From positions 1-7,767 of the forward strand of contig CABRHH010000051.1 in the NCBI GenBank assembly GCA_902470695.1: a DNA stretch of 7,767 nucleotides, in the 5' to 3' direction. Below the pieces are notes generated by a model that saw only the letters and a list, made by a program, of their open reading frames with translations, was not told the origin of the DNA and did not search any database. Position numbers and translations under genes: made by a program. This DNA is from an uncultured Collinsella sp. GTDB taxonomy: Bacteria; Actinomycetota; Coriobacteriia; Coriobacteriales; Coriobacteriaceae. Position 1 is the stretch's first letter. Every line of letters starts with the position of its first letter. Of this stretch, positions 1 through 5,766 are shown piece by piece.

Positions 1-539
1 CGGTGCCTGCGGGCCGCCCTCTCCCCCATCGGCCCGCCCCCGGGCAGCAGGGCGCTCCGCGCGGCGTCGTCGGCGGCGTCCGCCTCATCGTCCATCGAGT
101 CCGCCAGCTCGAGCAGCGCGTCGCGGTCAATGGCTCCGGACAGGCGCAGAAGATCTCGCTCCCACCACTTGAAAAGGCTGTCGGTTTGCACACTGCCATC
201 GTCTATGCCGGTTGACGGGTCGGTGTTGCCGTTTGGGCCGAGGTCGATGGTGAGCGTTGTCCAGACGATTTCCTCGATGAGCTCGCGTATGGTTTGTACA
301 TCGCGCGCGTGGCTCAGGCCGTTGTACCACGCCTCGTACTCGGCATCGGGCTTGCTGGGCGGCTCTATTAGGTCGGCGAGCTTCGAGAACACCGGCTCGC
401 TTCCGCCCCACAGCGGGTAATCGTCCTCGCCGATGCACTCGGCGATGCAGCACGCGGACGTCTCCCACTCCGGCGCTCCGTGCTCGGCCACGTAGCGCAG
501 CCGCCTCGCCGCCTCGCGGCGCTCGTCATCGGTCACCAT
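1..539 (-). CDS. Modular phage protein, partial (C-terminus off left edge)
   Basis: 179 codons are visible before the window ends, with no stop. The ATG at 539 has GGAGG five bases upstream; a GTG one codon later is the alternative. The N-terminal part (VTDDERREAARRLRYVAEHG, given as the first helix) is followed by W25, a CCIAEC cluster (30-35) and FSKLADLIEPP (51-61), a phrase I associate with Coriobacteriia prophage proteins. A middle module follows, about 66-133 (EYEAWYNGLSHARDVQTIRE, IDLGPNGNTDPSTGIDDGSV, LFKWWERDLLRL). Then comes IDRDALLELADSMDDEADAA (137-156) and a basic, Gly-rich stretch running off the edge. Codons 57-136 contain many A/T-ending triplets (CTA, ATA, CAA, GTA, ACA) unlike the flanks, suggesting that this module was acquired separately. 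Function is unknown. Confidence 0.75.
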   Translation of the reverse strand, partial: MVTDDERREAARRLRYVAEHGAPEWETSACCIAECIGEDDYPLWGGSEPVFSKLADLIEPPSKPDAEYEAWYNGLSHARDVQTIRELIEEIVWTTLTIDLGPNGNTDPSTGIDDGSVQTDSLFKWWERDLLRLSGAIDRDALLELADSMDDEADAADDAARSALLPGGGPMGERAARRH

Positions 540-747
540 CGCTGCCTCCCGTCCGCTCCTTGAGCAAATCATGATGCTTCCTATTTAGCTCTAGGTGATG
601 CTCCAGCATCCCGAGGCGTCGCCCCAGCTCGAAGCCGTCGTCGAACCTCGCCTCCGCCTCGCCCTCGCAGAGCAGGCCGCAGACGAAGAAGCCGATGCCT
701 AAACCGAAGGCGAAGCAGGAGGCGGCCCAGAGAACCTGCTCGCTCAC
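526..747 (-). CDS. Small membrane protein with cytoplasmic helical tail
   Basis: 73 residues from a GTG overlapping the previous stop (GTGA). A hydrophobic segment at about 5-27 (LWAASCFAFGLGIGFFVCGLL) begins almost at the N-terminus, so it may be a membrane anchor. No clear signal-peptidase site follows. The rest is charged and helical, with LGRRLGMLEHHLELNRKHHDLLKE (41-64, given in part) showing heptad-like leucines that could form a coiled coil. Function is unknown. The start has no strong ribosome binding site, so coupling is assumed. It overlaps the next gene by 14 bases. Confidence 0.65.
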   Translation of the reverse strand: MSEQVLWAASCFAFGLGIGFFVCGLLCEGEAEARFDDGFELGRRLGMLEHHLELNRKHHDLLKERTGGSDGDR

Positions 748-1010
748 TCGACCACCACCCTCGCCCCGCAGTTGGAGCAGTACCCGCAGTACCCTTTCTC
801 TGCCTCGTATGGCAGGTCGTGCCCGCACAGCGAGCAGCGGTGGAACAGCATGTGCATCCGTCCGTCCTGCCCGAGCCGCTTGGGGTGGACCGGATGGCAC
901 ACCACCTCCGGCACGTAGAAGTTCATGCCCAGCTGCGCGCGCCCCGTTTCCTTGCACCACATGCCCTGAAGGTTGCCGTCCTTGTCATAGAGGTTTGTGA
1001 TCGCGCTCAT
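744..1010 (-). CDS. Small zinc-ribbon protein
   Basis: 88 residues. The N-terminus (MSAITNLYDKDGNLQGMWCKETG) looks like a short beta hairpin, followed by a His-rich stretch (H39, H42, H53, H57). The C-terminus is a zinc ribbon: C59-x2-C62 in HRCSLCG, and C75, C78 and C81 in GYCGYCSNCGARV. Extra cysteines at 19 and 38 could form a second site. Such ribbons usually bind nucleic acid or proteins, so a regulatory or structural role is plausible but unproven. It overlaps the previous stop as ATGA and the next start as GTGA, so expression is probably coupled on both sides. Confidence 0.75.
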   Translation of the reverse strand: MSAITNLYDKDGNLQGMWCKETGRAQLGMNFYVPEVVCHPVHPKRLGQDGRMHMLFHRCSLCGHDLPYEAEKGYCGYCSNCGARVVVE

Positions 1011-1228
1011 TCCGCATCACAGCCCACGATGTCGAGTTCATCGCCGATGCGGCGAATTCTCAGCCCGAGGATGACGCACATCTCACGCAGGAACTCCCTA
1101 CTGTTACCTTCCAGCACCTGGCGCATCTGCCGCTCGGTCAGGTCGCTGAAGCACACGGACTCGAACTTGCCGCCGCGCTTGACCCGGAAATAGACGGCGT
1201 CGAGGTTGCGGTCTAGTGCCTTGCCCAT
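1007..1228 (-). CDS. Hypothetical 73-residue protein
   Basis: Small soluble protein: a beta-like start, AVYFRVKRGGKFESVCFSDL (11-30), then a helix TERQMRQVLEG, a second helix REFLREMCVILGLRIRRIG and a short DELDIVGCDAE end. There is no membrane segment and no clear metal site (three scattered cysteines). Similar FRVxRxGKFExVCFSDLT openings occur, as I recall, in Eggerthella-type phage proteins of unknown function. The start shares a base with the preceding stop and has GGGGG seven bases upstream. The end overlaps the next start as ATGA. Confidence 0.72.
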   Translation of the reverse strand: MGKALDRNLDAVYFRVKRGGKFESVCFSDLTERQMRQVLEGNSREFLREMCVILGLRIRRIGDELDIVGCDAE

Positions 1229-1791
1229 CACTCCACCCCCGCGAGCGCCTTCGCGCGGCGGACGAGGTCGAGCGCGTCGCGCTCCATCTGGTCGGCGTCG
1301 TGCGGCAGCTGGTTGTCGCGGGCGAACTCGCGGGCGTCGTCCTCGAGCCGCTCCCAGCTGTCGGGTTCGGGGCGCTTGACGCGCGTTTTGCTGGTCCCGT
1401 TCTTGTAGTGGCCGAGCACCGGGTTGTCGTTGAGCATCCATCTGCCGTCTGTTAACTGGATGCGGTAGACCTTGAACCTCTCGTCTTTGTCGTTCAGCGC
1501 ATAATCTTTGACCATCACCGGCTCGCCGTCCTCGTAGCGCGGCCACATGTCGAGCACGCGGCGCTCGGCGTCGGTGGTGGCGGGGCGCTCGGCCTCGATC
1601 TCTTCGGAGAGTCGGCTCAGCGTGTCGCCCAGGCTGCCTTTGCTGTCTGCGTCGACATCCCAGCCGCTTTCACTGTCTTTAAACAGAACGCCCCATAAAT
1701 CGCAGTACACGTCCCTCGCCAGCTTCCGCAGGCCCTCCAGCCCGCGCGGCAGGTCCCTGCTCTCGGTCACCGCATCCTTGCTCTCACTCAT
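1228..1791 (-). CDS. Modular phage protein with PDSWERLEDDA segment, unknown function
   Basis: 187 residues from ATG at 1791, chosen over an ATG at 1809 because AGGA lies eight bases upstream and because it overlaps the preceding stop closely. Three parts are visible: an N-terminal helical region (about 10-75, GLEGLRKLARDVYCDLWG and a LSRLSEEIEAERP helix); a probable beta-rich middle (about 85-130, EDGEPVMVKDYAL and FKVYRIQLTDGRWML); and a C-terminal helical part with VKRPEPDSWERLEDDARE (about 137-154) and LVRRAKALAGVE at the end. From memory, similar PDSWE-x-LE-x-DA plus (L/V)xRAKxLA endings recur in Coriobacteriia prophage proteins, often with a Cys-rich insert between them that is absent here. 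Function is unknown. It shares one base with the next gene (TGATG). Confidence 0.75.
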   Translation of the reverse strand: MSESKDAVTESRDLPRGLEGLRKLARDVYCDLWGVLFKDSESGWDVDADSKGSLGDTLSRLSEEIEAERPATTDAERRVLDMWPRYEDGEPVMVKDYALNDKDERFKVYRIQLTDGRWMLNDNPVLGHYKNGTSKTRVKRPEPDSWERLEDDAREFARDNQLPHDADQMERDALDLVRRAKALAGVE

Positions 1792-1981
1792 CACATCCGT
1801 CCTCTCCATCCGTGAACTCGTCGAACGCCAGGCACCAGCCCCAGCCGCAGCCGCACGGGCACCCGCGCCAGTCCGGGCAGTCCCGGCACCGCAGGCCCGT
1901 CGGCCCGAACGCCCGCTCTATGTCGGCGTCCGTGCACCCGGCTGGCAGGTTGAAGCCGCTTTCCGGCTCGTGGTCGGCCAT
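1784..1981 (-). CDS. Small cysteine-rich, probably metal-binding protein
   Basis: 65 residues from ATG at 1981. A GTG one codon upstream (1984) is equally possible, and a G-rich Shine-Dalgarno-like run lies 7-10 bases before them. After an acidic start (MADHEPESGF) and a DADIERAFG helix, a dense cysteine cluster follows: RCRDCPDWRGCPCGCGWGWC, with six cysteines spaced C-x2-C-x4-C-x-C-x-C-x3-C. The end is strongly acidic. The spacing is compatible with a zinc or iron-sulfur site, but no named family is evident. The stop overlaps the next start (ATGAGTGA, 8 bases). Confidence 0.6.
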   Translation of the reverse strand: MADHEPESGFNLPAGCTDADIERAFGPTGLRCRDCPDWRGCPCGCGWGWCLAFDEFTDGEDGCDE

Positions 1982-1984
1982 CAC

Positions 1985-2045
1985 CTCGCGTCCCCCTTCC
2001 CCTCATGTGAGCCGCCGCCTGGCGTCCCGCTCTCCAATCCGCCGA
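1985..2045. other. Largest clean intergenic gap in the cluster
   Basis: Sixty-one bases with no supported gene lie between the 97-residue protein's stop and the Cys-rich protein's start. On the minus strand it ends in a purine-rich run (GAGGGGAAGGGGG) that probably serves as the ribosome binding region. I see no convincing promoter boxes and no terminator hairpin with a T-run. Confidence 0.5.
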
Positions 2046-2339
2046 TCACAGCTCCACCAATCTCCCGATGACCTCATCCCACGCCCTGCCCCGGTCCGCC
2101 TCGTAGCTGACGGCGAGCCCTTCCCAATCCAGCACCTCGCCGTCCTCCGACGCGGGGAAGGCCATGGTTTCCGGACCGCCCCCGAAAACGTCCAGGCGGT
2201 AGTCGACGACGGCCCAGCGCGTCCTGATCGCGCGGGCCCTGCGCCGATCGACCGTGAACGGCTCGCTGAACTCGACCACGCTGCACACGGCCAGCGGGTC
2301 GCTCTGCGGCACGTCGCGTATCGTGCGGATGCGCCTCAT
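2046..2339 (-). CDS. Hypothetical 97-residue protein
   Basis: No family is recognised. The protein begins with a basic stretch (MRRIRTIRDV), has a central FTVDRRRARAIRTRW segment (28-42), then YRLDVFGGGP (47-56), and an acidic, probably helical C-terminus (about 65-97). No membrane segment is visible and C19 is the only cysteine. The ATG at 2339 is preferred over an in-frame ATG at 2468 because GGAGG lies five bases upstream, and the longer version would add an unstructured stretch that shadows the zinc-finger-like ORF. About 60 bases separate its stop from the next gene, the largest clean gap in the cluster. Confidence 0.65.
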   Translation of the reverse strand: MRRIRTIRDVPQSDPLAVCSVVEFSEPFTVDRRRARAIRTRWAVVDYRLDVFGGGPETMAFPASEDGEVLDWEGLAVSYEADRGRAWDEVIGRLVEL

Positions 2340-2445
2340 CTCGCCCTCCTCTCCCTGTAACCCTCGTAGCAGCACCGCCTGGAGCAGTACACCTGCCTGG
2401 CGCTCGCACGGCACCGTCTGCGAATCGTCTGTTTCTCTCGTGCAT
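2336..2445 (-). pseudogene. Possible frameshifted or degenerate small zinc-finger ORF
   Basis: The roughly 140 bases between the membrane-protein stop (2481) and the next ATG (2339) hold a suggestive but broken gene. One minus frame ends RQVYCSRRCCYEGYRERR and stops at 2338-2336 in an ATGA overlap with the next start. That tail is typical of small phage zinc-finger proteins (YCSxxC...YRERR). This frame has no ATG, GTG or TTG upstream of the motif as far as 2509. An ATG at 2445 with GGAGG six bases upstream is well placed but lies in a different frame, giving MHERNRRFADG before diverging. Reaching the motif from it needs a -1 shift or one restored base. The expected first CxxC is also incomplete (CRAS). 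A sequencing error, real decay, a rare start codon (ATT at 2425) or chance are all possible. Confidence 0.35.
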
Positions 2446-2480
2446 GGGCCGCCTCCGCTCGGGGCCATCGCGACCGGCGG

Positions 2481-2645
2481 TCACCACAGCCCCCACAGCA
2501 CCCGGACGATGCCGACGCCGATCGCGACCCACACGAGCGCGGCGGCCACCGCGAGCGCGGCGAGGAGCGCCTTCAGGAGCGCGCACAGCGCGTCGCGCAC
2601 GCGCTCGTCCCGCCGGTTGCGCTCATCTCTGTAATCGAGACCCAT
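2481..2645 (-). CDS. Small single-pass membrane protein, unknown function
   Basis: 54 residues. The first 20 are highly charged (GLDYRDERNRRDERVRD). A long hydrophobic helix follows, about 21-50, rich in Ala, Leu and Val and ending VLWGLW. The strongly positive N-terminus predicts an N-inside orientation. AGGAGGG lies a few bases before the ATG and directly follows the ssb stop, so the start is well supported although spacing is short. No family is recognised. In this position it could tether something to the membrane or act as a small phage effector, but nothing in the sequence proves it. Confidence 0.65.
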   Translation of the reverse strand: MGLDYRDERNRRDERVRDALCALLKALLAALAVAAALVWVAIGVGIVRVLWGLW

Positions 2646-2653
2646 CGGCCCTC

Positions 2654-3058
2654 CTAAAACGGAATGTCCTCGGCGTACACGTCCGGCTGGTAGCCCTGCT
2701 GCTGCGGCTGCGGCGCGCCCTGCTGCACCGCCTCGCGGCGGCTCATGAACTCCAGGTCGTCCACGACGACCTCGAGCCTGCTTCGGCGCTGGCCGTCGCG
2801 CTCCCAGGAGCTGTAGCGCAGCTTGCCCTCGACCGCCACCTTGACGCCCTTGGCGAGGTACTGCTCCAGCTTCTCGGCGCGGGTGCCGAACATCGTGCAG
2901 TCCACGAAGTTCGGGTGGTCCTCCCACTCGCCCGCCGCGTTCTTCCGGCGCTCGTTCACGGCCACGCCGAAGCCCAGCACGGCCACGCCCGACGCGGTGG
3001 CGCGCAGCTCCGCGTCCCTTGTCAGGTTCCCGCTGATGCACACTCGGTTGATGTTCAT
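2654..3058 (-). CDS. ssb: Single-stranded DNA-binding protein
   Basis: 134 residues. The OB fold spans about 1-104: MNINRVCISGNLTRDAELR at the start, the FGVAVNERRKN strand (30-40), FVDCTMFGTRAEKLEQYL (51-68), VAVEGKLRYSSWE (74-86) and a VVVDDLEFM strand (97-105). A short Gln/Pro-rich linker (about 112-124) leads to the acidic tip AEDIPF, matching the DxxIPF-type end through which bacterial SSB recruits partner enzymes. The ATG at 3058 overlaps the previous stop (ATGA). A longer in-frame reading upstream only shadows the preceding gene. It protects single strands produced by the YqaJ nuclease and may deliver or compete with RecT. It is shorter than host SSBs (about 160-180) mainly in the linker, as is common in phages. 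Confidence 0.96.
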   Translation of the reverse strand: MNINRVCISGNLTRDAELRATASGVAVLGFGVAVNERRKNAAGEWEDHPNFVDCTMFGTRAEKLEQYLAKGVKVAVEGKLRYSSWERDGQRRSRLEVVVDDLEFMSRREAVQQGAPQPQQQGYQPDVYAEDIPF

Positions 3059-3270
3059 TGCCTTCCTCCGTTTCGGCACTGGTCGATGACGCTTCTCATG
3101 TACGACTCGACCTGAGCGGCCTGCAGCTCGTCGATGTCGTACAGGCTCTTCTCGCCGGCGAAAAGGCACAGGACCTCGTTCGCCCTCTCGCGGCTGAACC
3201 CGATCGCGCGCATGTACTCGGGCGCGAGCCGCACGACGGGGCCCAGATGCGCGGGCCGCTCGCGCGTCAT
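3055..3270 (-). CDS. Hypothetical 71-residue protein between mIHF and SSB
   Basis: I do not recognise this protein. It has a basic N-terminus, then PEYMRAIGFSRERANEVLCL (17-36), which could be a helix-turn-helix-like pair, then an acidic YDIDELQAAQVESYM helix (44-58) and a polar end. There is no membrane segment or cysteine pair. Both ends are locked into the operon by ATGA overlaps, with the mIHF stop at its start and the ssb start at its end. This makes it very likely expressed and, by position only, linked to recombination or DNA binding. Confidence 0.72.
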   Translation of the reverse strand: MTRERPAHLGPVVRLAPEYMRAIGFSRERANEVLCLFAGEKSLYDIDELQAAQVESYMRSVIDQCRNGGRQ

Positions 3271-3569
3271 GAGAACCGCTCCGCGATTGCGGCGCGCTGC
3301 CTCGGCCCGAGCCCGCCGACCCGGCGGTTGGCCGGGACCGACAGCTCCGCCATCAGCCTCTCAGCGCCCTTGCGCCCGACACCCGGCAGGGACCCGAGCA
3401 TGTGACGTACCCTCACGCGCGCGTTGCCCGGGTCGGACATGAACTCGGATGCGGACAGCTCCCCGCGCTTGAGCATGCCCTTCCGCTCGGCCGCGCGCCG
3501 CCTCGCCTCGGCCGACCTGCGCGATGCCGAGGCGAGCTGCTCGCGCGTCTGGACGGGAAGGCTACTCAT
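3267..3569 (-). CDS. Phage-encoded actinobacterial integration host factor (mIHF-like)
   Basis: 100 residues, about the length of the short mycobacterial mIHF. It is organised as a long basic alpha helix (about 10-36, rich in Ala and Arg), then an S13-like helix-two-turn-helix region. Key matches are MLGSLPGVGRKGAERLMAEL (57-76) and RRVGGLGPRQRAAIAERF (82-99). In mIHF the equivalent regions read LPKVGKVKAQEIM and RRLRGLGDRQRKAL. mIHF is an actinobacterial nucleoid protein that bends DNA and supports integration by the mycobacteriophage L5 integrase. It is unrelated to HU-type IHF. The ATG at 3569 lies within recT (8-base overlap) with GGAGG nine bases upstream. It overlaps the next gene as ATGA. 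A phage copy between recT and ssb suggests a role in shaping DNA during recombination or replication, which is inference. The family call is strong. Confidence 0.88.
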   Translation of the reverse strand: MSSLPVQTREQLASASRRSAEARRRAAERKGMLKRGELSASEFMSDPGNARVRVRHMLGSLPGVGRKGAERLMAELSVPANRRVGGLGPRQRAAIAERFS

Positions 3570-4383
3570 CCTCGACCACCTCCCCGGTCTCCACGTCGAC
3601 GTTCACGGGGGCCATGAAGTCGGGCAGGTCGTCGAACACGCGGTTTCCGTCCTCGTCGTACAGGTCGCCCGCGCCGTCCTGGCTGATGCCGCCCGACACC
3701 TCGACCGAGCGCGGGAGCATCCCGCGGTTGAACGCGCGGCGAAGCACGGTCTTCTCGGCCATCGCCTCGTAGTCGCTCGCCCACGGCCCGAACTTGGAGG
3801 CCTTCGATCGCTCGCGCACGGCGTCGACCTCCTTCTTGCTCATGGCGAGGAACACGCTTCCGCCGTCCTTGAGCTGGGCCGACAGGTACACGAGCTTCAT
3901 GGCCTGCTCGCCGTGATCGGCATCGAGGTTCGGGCGGTAGCGGTAGTGCAGGCCGCTCTCGTCCTCGAAGTAGCTGAACTCGTCGCCCTCGTAGACGCAC
4001 TGCGTCCGGATGGTCGACACCATGCCGGAGCGCTGCACCAGCTCGAGCATGCCGTTCTTGCCGAGGATGAACTGGGCCTCCTTGTGGCCCGTCTTTCGGT
4101 TGTTGTACGGCAGGATGTAGGCGCGCCCGAGGCCGTCGACCGCGCTCGGCTCCATGCCGAGGGTCGCGCAGCGCAGGCAGCAGCTCAGGAAGCTGCTCAC
4201 GTCGCATTCGGCGAGCCCCGGCGTCTGGTTGCGGGCGCTGATCGCCATCTGCACCAGCCGCTCGGGCGTGAAGCCCTTCGGCATGACGCGGGCGAACGTC
4301 GGCGCGAGCGATGTCATGTAGTCCTTGAACGAGCGCTGCGGGGCCTTCGCCATGTCCTGCTGCGCCTTGGTGATCTGTCCCAT
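3562..4383 (-). CDS. recT: RecT-family single-strand annealing protein
   Basis: 273 residues, close to E. coli RecT (269). It binds single-stranded DNA as oligomers and anneals complementary strands after end resection. Family landmarks: SFLSCCLRCATLGMEPSA (64-81), YILPYNN (89-95), an AQFILGKNGMLELVQRSG block (103-120) equivalent to the usual IGYKG...RSG region, LVYLSAQLKDGG (164-175), and GPWASDYEAMAEKTVLRR (199-216). The C-terminal 35 residues are strongly acidic and end VEDE. Such tails may bind partner proteins, but that is inference. The start shares its first base with the yqaJ stop, and a GGGAAAGAG sequence precedes it. The end overlaps the mIHF gene by eight bases. A much longer in-frame reading to the right of 4383 only shadows yqaJ and is not used. 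Confidence 0.96.
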   Translation of the reverse strand: MGQITKAQQDMAKAPQRSFKDYMTSLAPTFARVMPKGFTPERLVQMAISARNQTPGLAECDVSSFLSCCLRCATLGMEPSAVDGLGRAYILPYNNRKTGHKEAQFILGKNGMLELVQRSGMVSTIRTQCVYEGDEFSYFEDESGLHYRYRPNLDADHGEQAMKLVYLSAQLKDGGSVFLAMSKKEVDAVRERSKASKFGPWASDYEAMAEKTVLRRAFNRGMLPRSVEVSGGISQDGAGDLYDEDGNRVFDDLPDFMAPVNVDVETGEVVEDE

Positions 4384-5354
4384 TATCTCTTTCCCTTCGT
4401 CGCGGAGAATCGAATCCCCATGTTCCTGTCGGTCTCGACCGTGTACCTCTCGCACAGGTCGGGGTGGTCCCGCTTGAGCGCCTTCGTGTCGAGCCTTCTG
4501 CCCTTCGCCCGCGCCCACGTGACCTTCCCGTCCGGGCACGTGAAGCCGCTCCTGTCCCCGACGAGCGAGCACAGCTGGTTCTTTGTCGCGTCCAGCAGCT
4601 CCCTGGCGGCGTCGTGGGACCTCTTCGCCGCGAGGTAGCGGCTCAGCTCGTACGGCGTCTCGTCGAGCTGGGCCACCTCGCCGTCCGGCTCCCGGTGGCG
4701 GCTGAACAGCGCGGGGCCGTCCCCCGGGCCGACAGGCGGCTCGAGACCCGTCTGCACCATCCCCCAGAAGTCGTCCACCGCCTTGTCGACGGCCCGAATG
4801 TCGTCCTCGTCGCGCATGATGCGGTACTCGCGGTAGTCCTGCCCGCCTATGAGCACGGCGACGTCCGCGAACGGGCGGCCCGTGACGCTCATGTAGTGCA
4901 CCACCTGCGCCTGGTAGAACAGCGGCACGCCCTCCTCCCACTCGGGCGCGGACCTCAGGCCGGCCGTCTTGATCTCGAGGACGCCCCACCCGAGCTCCGG
5001 GTCCTTGACCTCGTAGTCGAGCGACGCCTGCGCCCACGGGCGCTCTATGGACCGGCACACGGCGTTGACCCTGCGCACCGTGCGGTCCCCGTGGCCCTCG
5101 GCGTAGTGCTCCCCGACTATCGGCTCGAGGATGTTGCCCCACACGACCGACGGCCTGCCGGATATGTCCTCGGCCTCGGTGAGCCCCGACTTCTCCGCCC
5201 ACGTCTGGTATACGCTCCGCCATGGGGACAGCCCCATGATCGCCGCCACGTCGGAGCCGCCCACGCCCTTCCGCCTCTGGTCGAGCCACGCGTCGCGGTC
5301 TCCGTCCGGCGTGCGCACGAGCGTGAAGGACCTTCCCTCACCTTCTACCGCCAT
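4383..5354 (-). CDS. YqaJ-family viral recombinase / lambda-exo-like exonuclease
   Basis: 323 residues. This family shares the PD-(D/E)xK fold of lambda exonuclease and degrades one strand of duplex ends, giving single strands to its annealing partner. Visible motifs in order: W23 and R27-R28 with GGSDVAAIMGLSPW (32-45), the family's N-terminal signature; WGNILEP (72-78); SLDYEV (111-116) with catalytic D113; LEIKT (126-130) with E127 and K129; and YQAQVVHYM (147-155), the Q-x-x-x-Y motif. The C-terminal third, about 240-300, is helical and charged and may mediate partner contact. The ATG at 5354 overlaps rusA by 17 bases, and a G-rich stretch lies about nine bases upstream. Its TAA overlaps the recT ATG (TAATG), which should keep the two products in fixed proportion. 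All catalytic residues are present. Confidence 0.96.
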   Translation of the reverse strand: MAVEGEGRSFTLVRTPDGDRDAWLDQRRKGVGGSDVAAIMGLSPWRSVYQTWAEKSGLTEAEDISGRPSVVWGNILEPIVGEHYAEGHGDRTVRRVNAVCRSIERPWAQASLDYEVKDPELGWGVLEIKTAGLRSAPEWEEGVPLFYQAQVVHYMSVTGRPFADVAVLIGGQDYREYRIMRDEDDIRAVDKAVDDFWGMVQTGLEPPVGPGDGPALFSRHREPDGEVAQLDETPYELSRYLAAKRSHDAARELLDATKNQLCSLVGDRSGFTCPDGKVTWARAKGRRLDTKALKRDHPDLCERYTVETDRNMGIRFSATKGKR

Positions 5355-5766
5355 CGCTGGATACCCCCACTTCCGGTCTGACCGCCACGCGCATCCGCGT
5401 GGGGTTCCTCGTCCTATCGCATTTGAGGACCGACAGGCTCACGACCTGCGAGTCGTCCCTGTAGGCGATTCCGTTGAGCGCGTCCATCACGCCCTTGGCC
5501 ACGTTGTCCACGTCGGGCCTCACGGTGTCCGCCTCGCGCTTGACGCGCTTGGGCCTGCTTCCGGGCAGCTCGCGCATGATGTCGATGGTCACCGACACCG
5601 GGGAGTCCCCGTAGTCGATGCCGCCCGCAGCCCTGTACGCATCGGCGATGCGCCGCTTGTAGGCCGCGTAGCCGCTCGGCATGTAGGTGTGGCCGTTGCG
5701 CATGTGGCGCGGGCGCGGCGCGCCCATGACCTCCTCGACGGTGAACGTGCTCGGCGTCACATCCAT
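5338..5766 (-). CDS. rusA: RusA-family Holliday junction resolvase
   Basis: 142 residues. RusA enzymes are dimeric, metal-dependent nucleases that cut four-way junctions symmetrically, here probably resolving branches made by the neighbouring annealing proteins. The diagnostic segment is at 83-108: RPDVDNVAKGVMDALNG, then AYRDDSQV. The acidic residues D85, D87 and D105 align with E. coli RusA D70, D72 and D91, and K91 with K76, so the catalytic set appears intact. Length is close to the family's usual size of about 120-140. The ATG at 5766 has GGAGG ten bases upstream. A GTG six bases downstream is less well placed. It overlaps the preceding membrane-protein gene by 10 bases and yqaJ by 17. 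A basic stretch (RPKRVKRE, 71-78) just before the active site likely contacts DNA. Confidence 0.95.
   Translation of the reverse strand: MDVTPSTFTVEEVMGAPRPRHMRNGHTYMPSGYAAYKRRIADAYRAAGGIDYGDSPVSVTIDIMRELPGSRPKRVKREADTVRPDVDNVAKGVMDALNGIAYRDDSQVVSLSVLKCDRTRNPTRMRVAVRPEVGVSSDGGRR

Noticed and set aside
2340..2468. Longer start for the 97-residue protein at 2468
   Set aside because: The ATG at 2339 has a GGAGG at ideal spacing. The extension has no structure and overlaps the zinc-finger-like tail in another frame.
3424..4638. 404-codon open frame on the plus strand
   Set aside because: It lies opposite recT and yqaJ, whose protein motifs are unmistakable. Its translation is rich in His, Arg, Leu and Val with no domain pattern, as expected for an antisense shadow in GC-rich DNA.
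4384..5289. N-terminal extension of recT to about 575 residues
   Set aside because: The extra residues are an Arg/Gly-rich shadow of yqaJ. The ATG at 4383 gives a normal-length RecT and a TAATG junction.
4464..5381. 305-codon open frame on the plus strand
   Set aside because: It is antisense to the YqaJ nuclease gene, with low-complexity composition and no recognisable motif.
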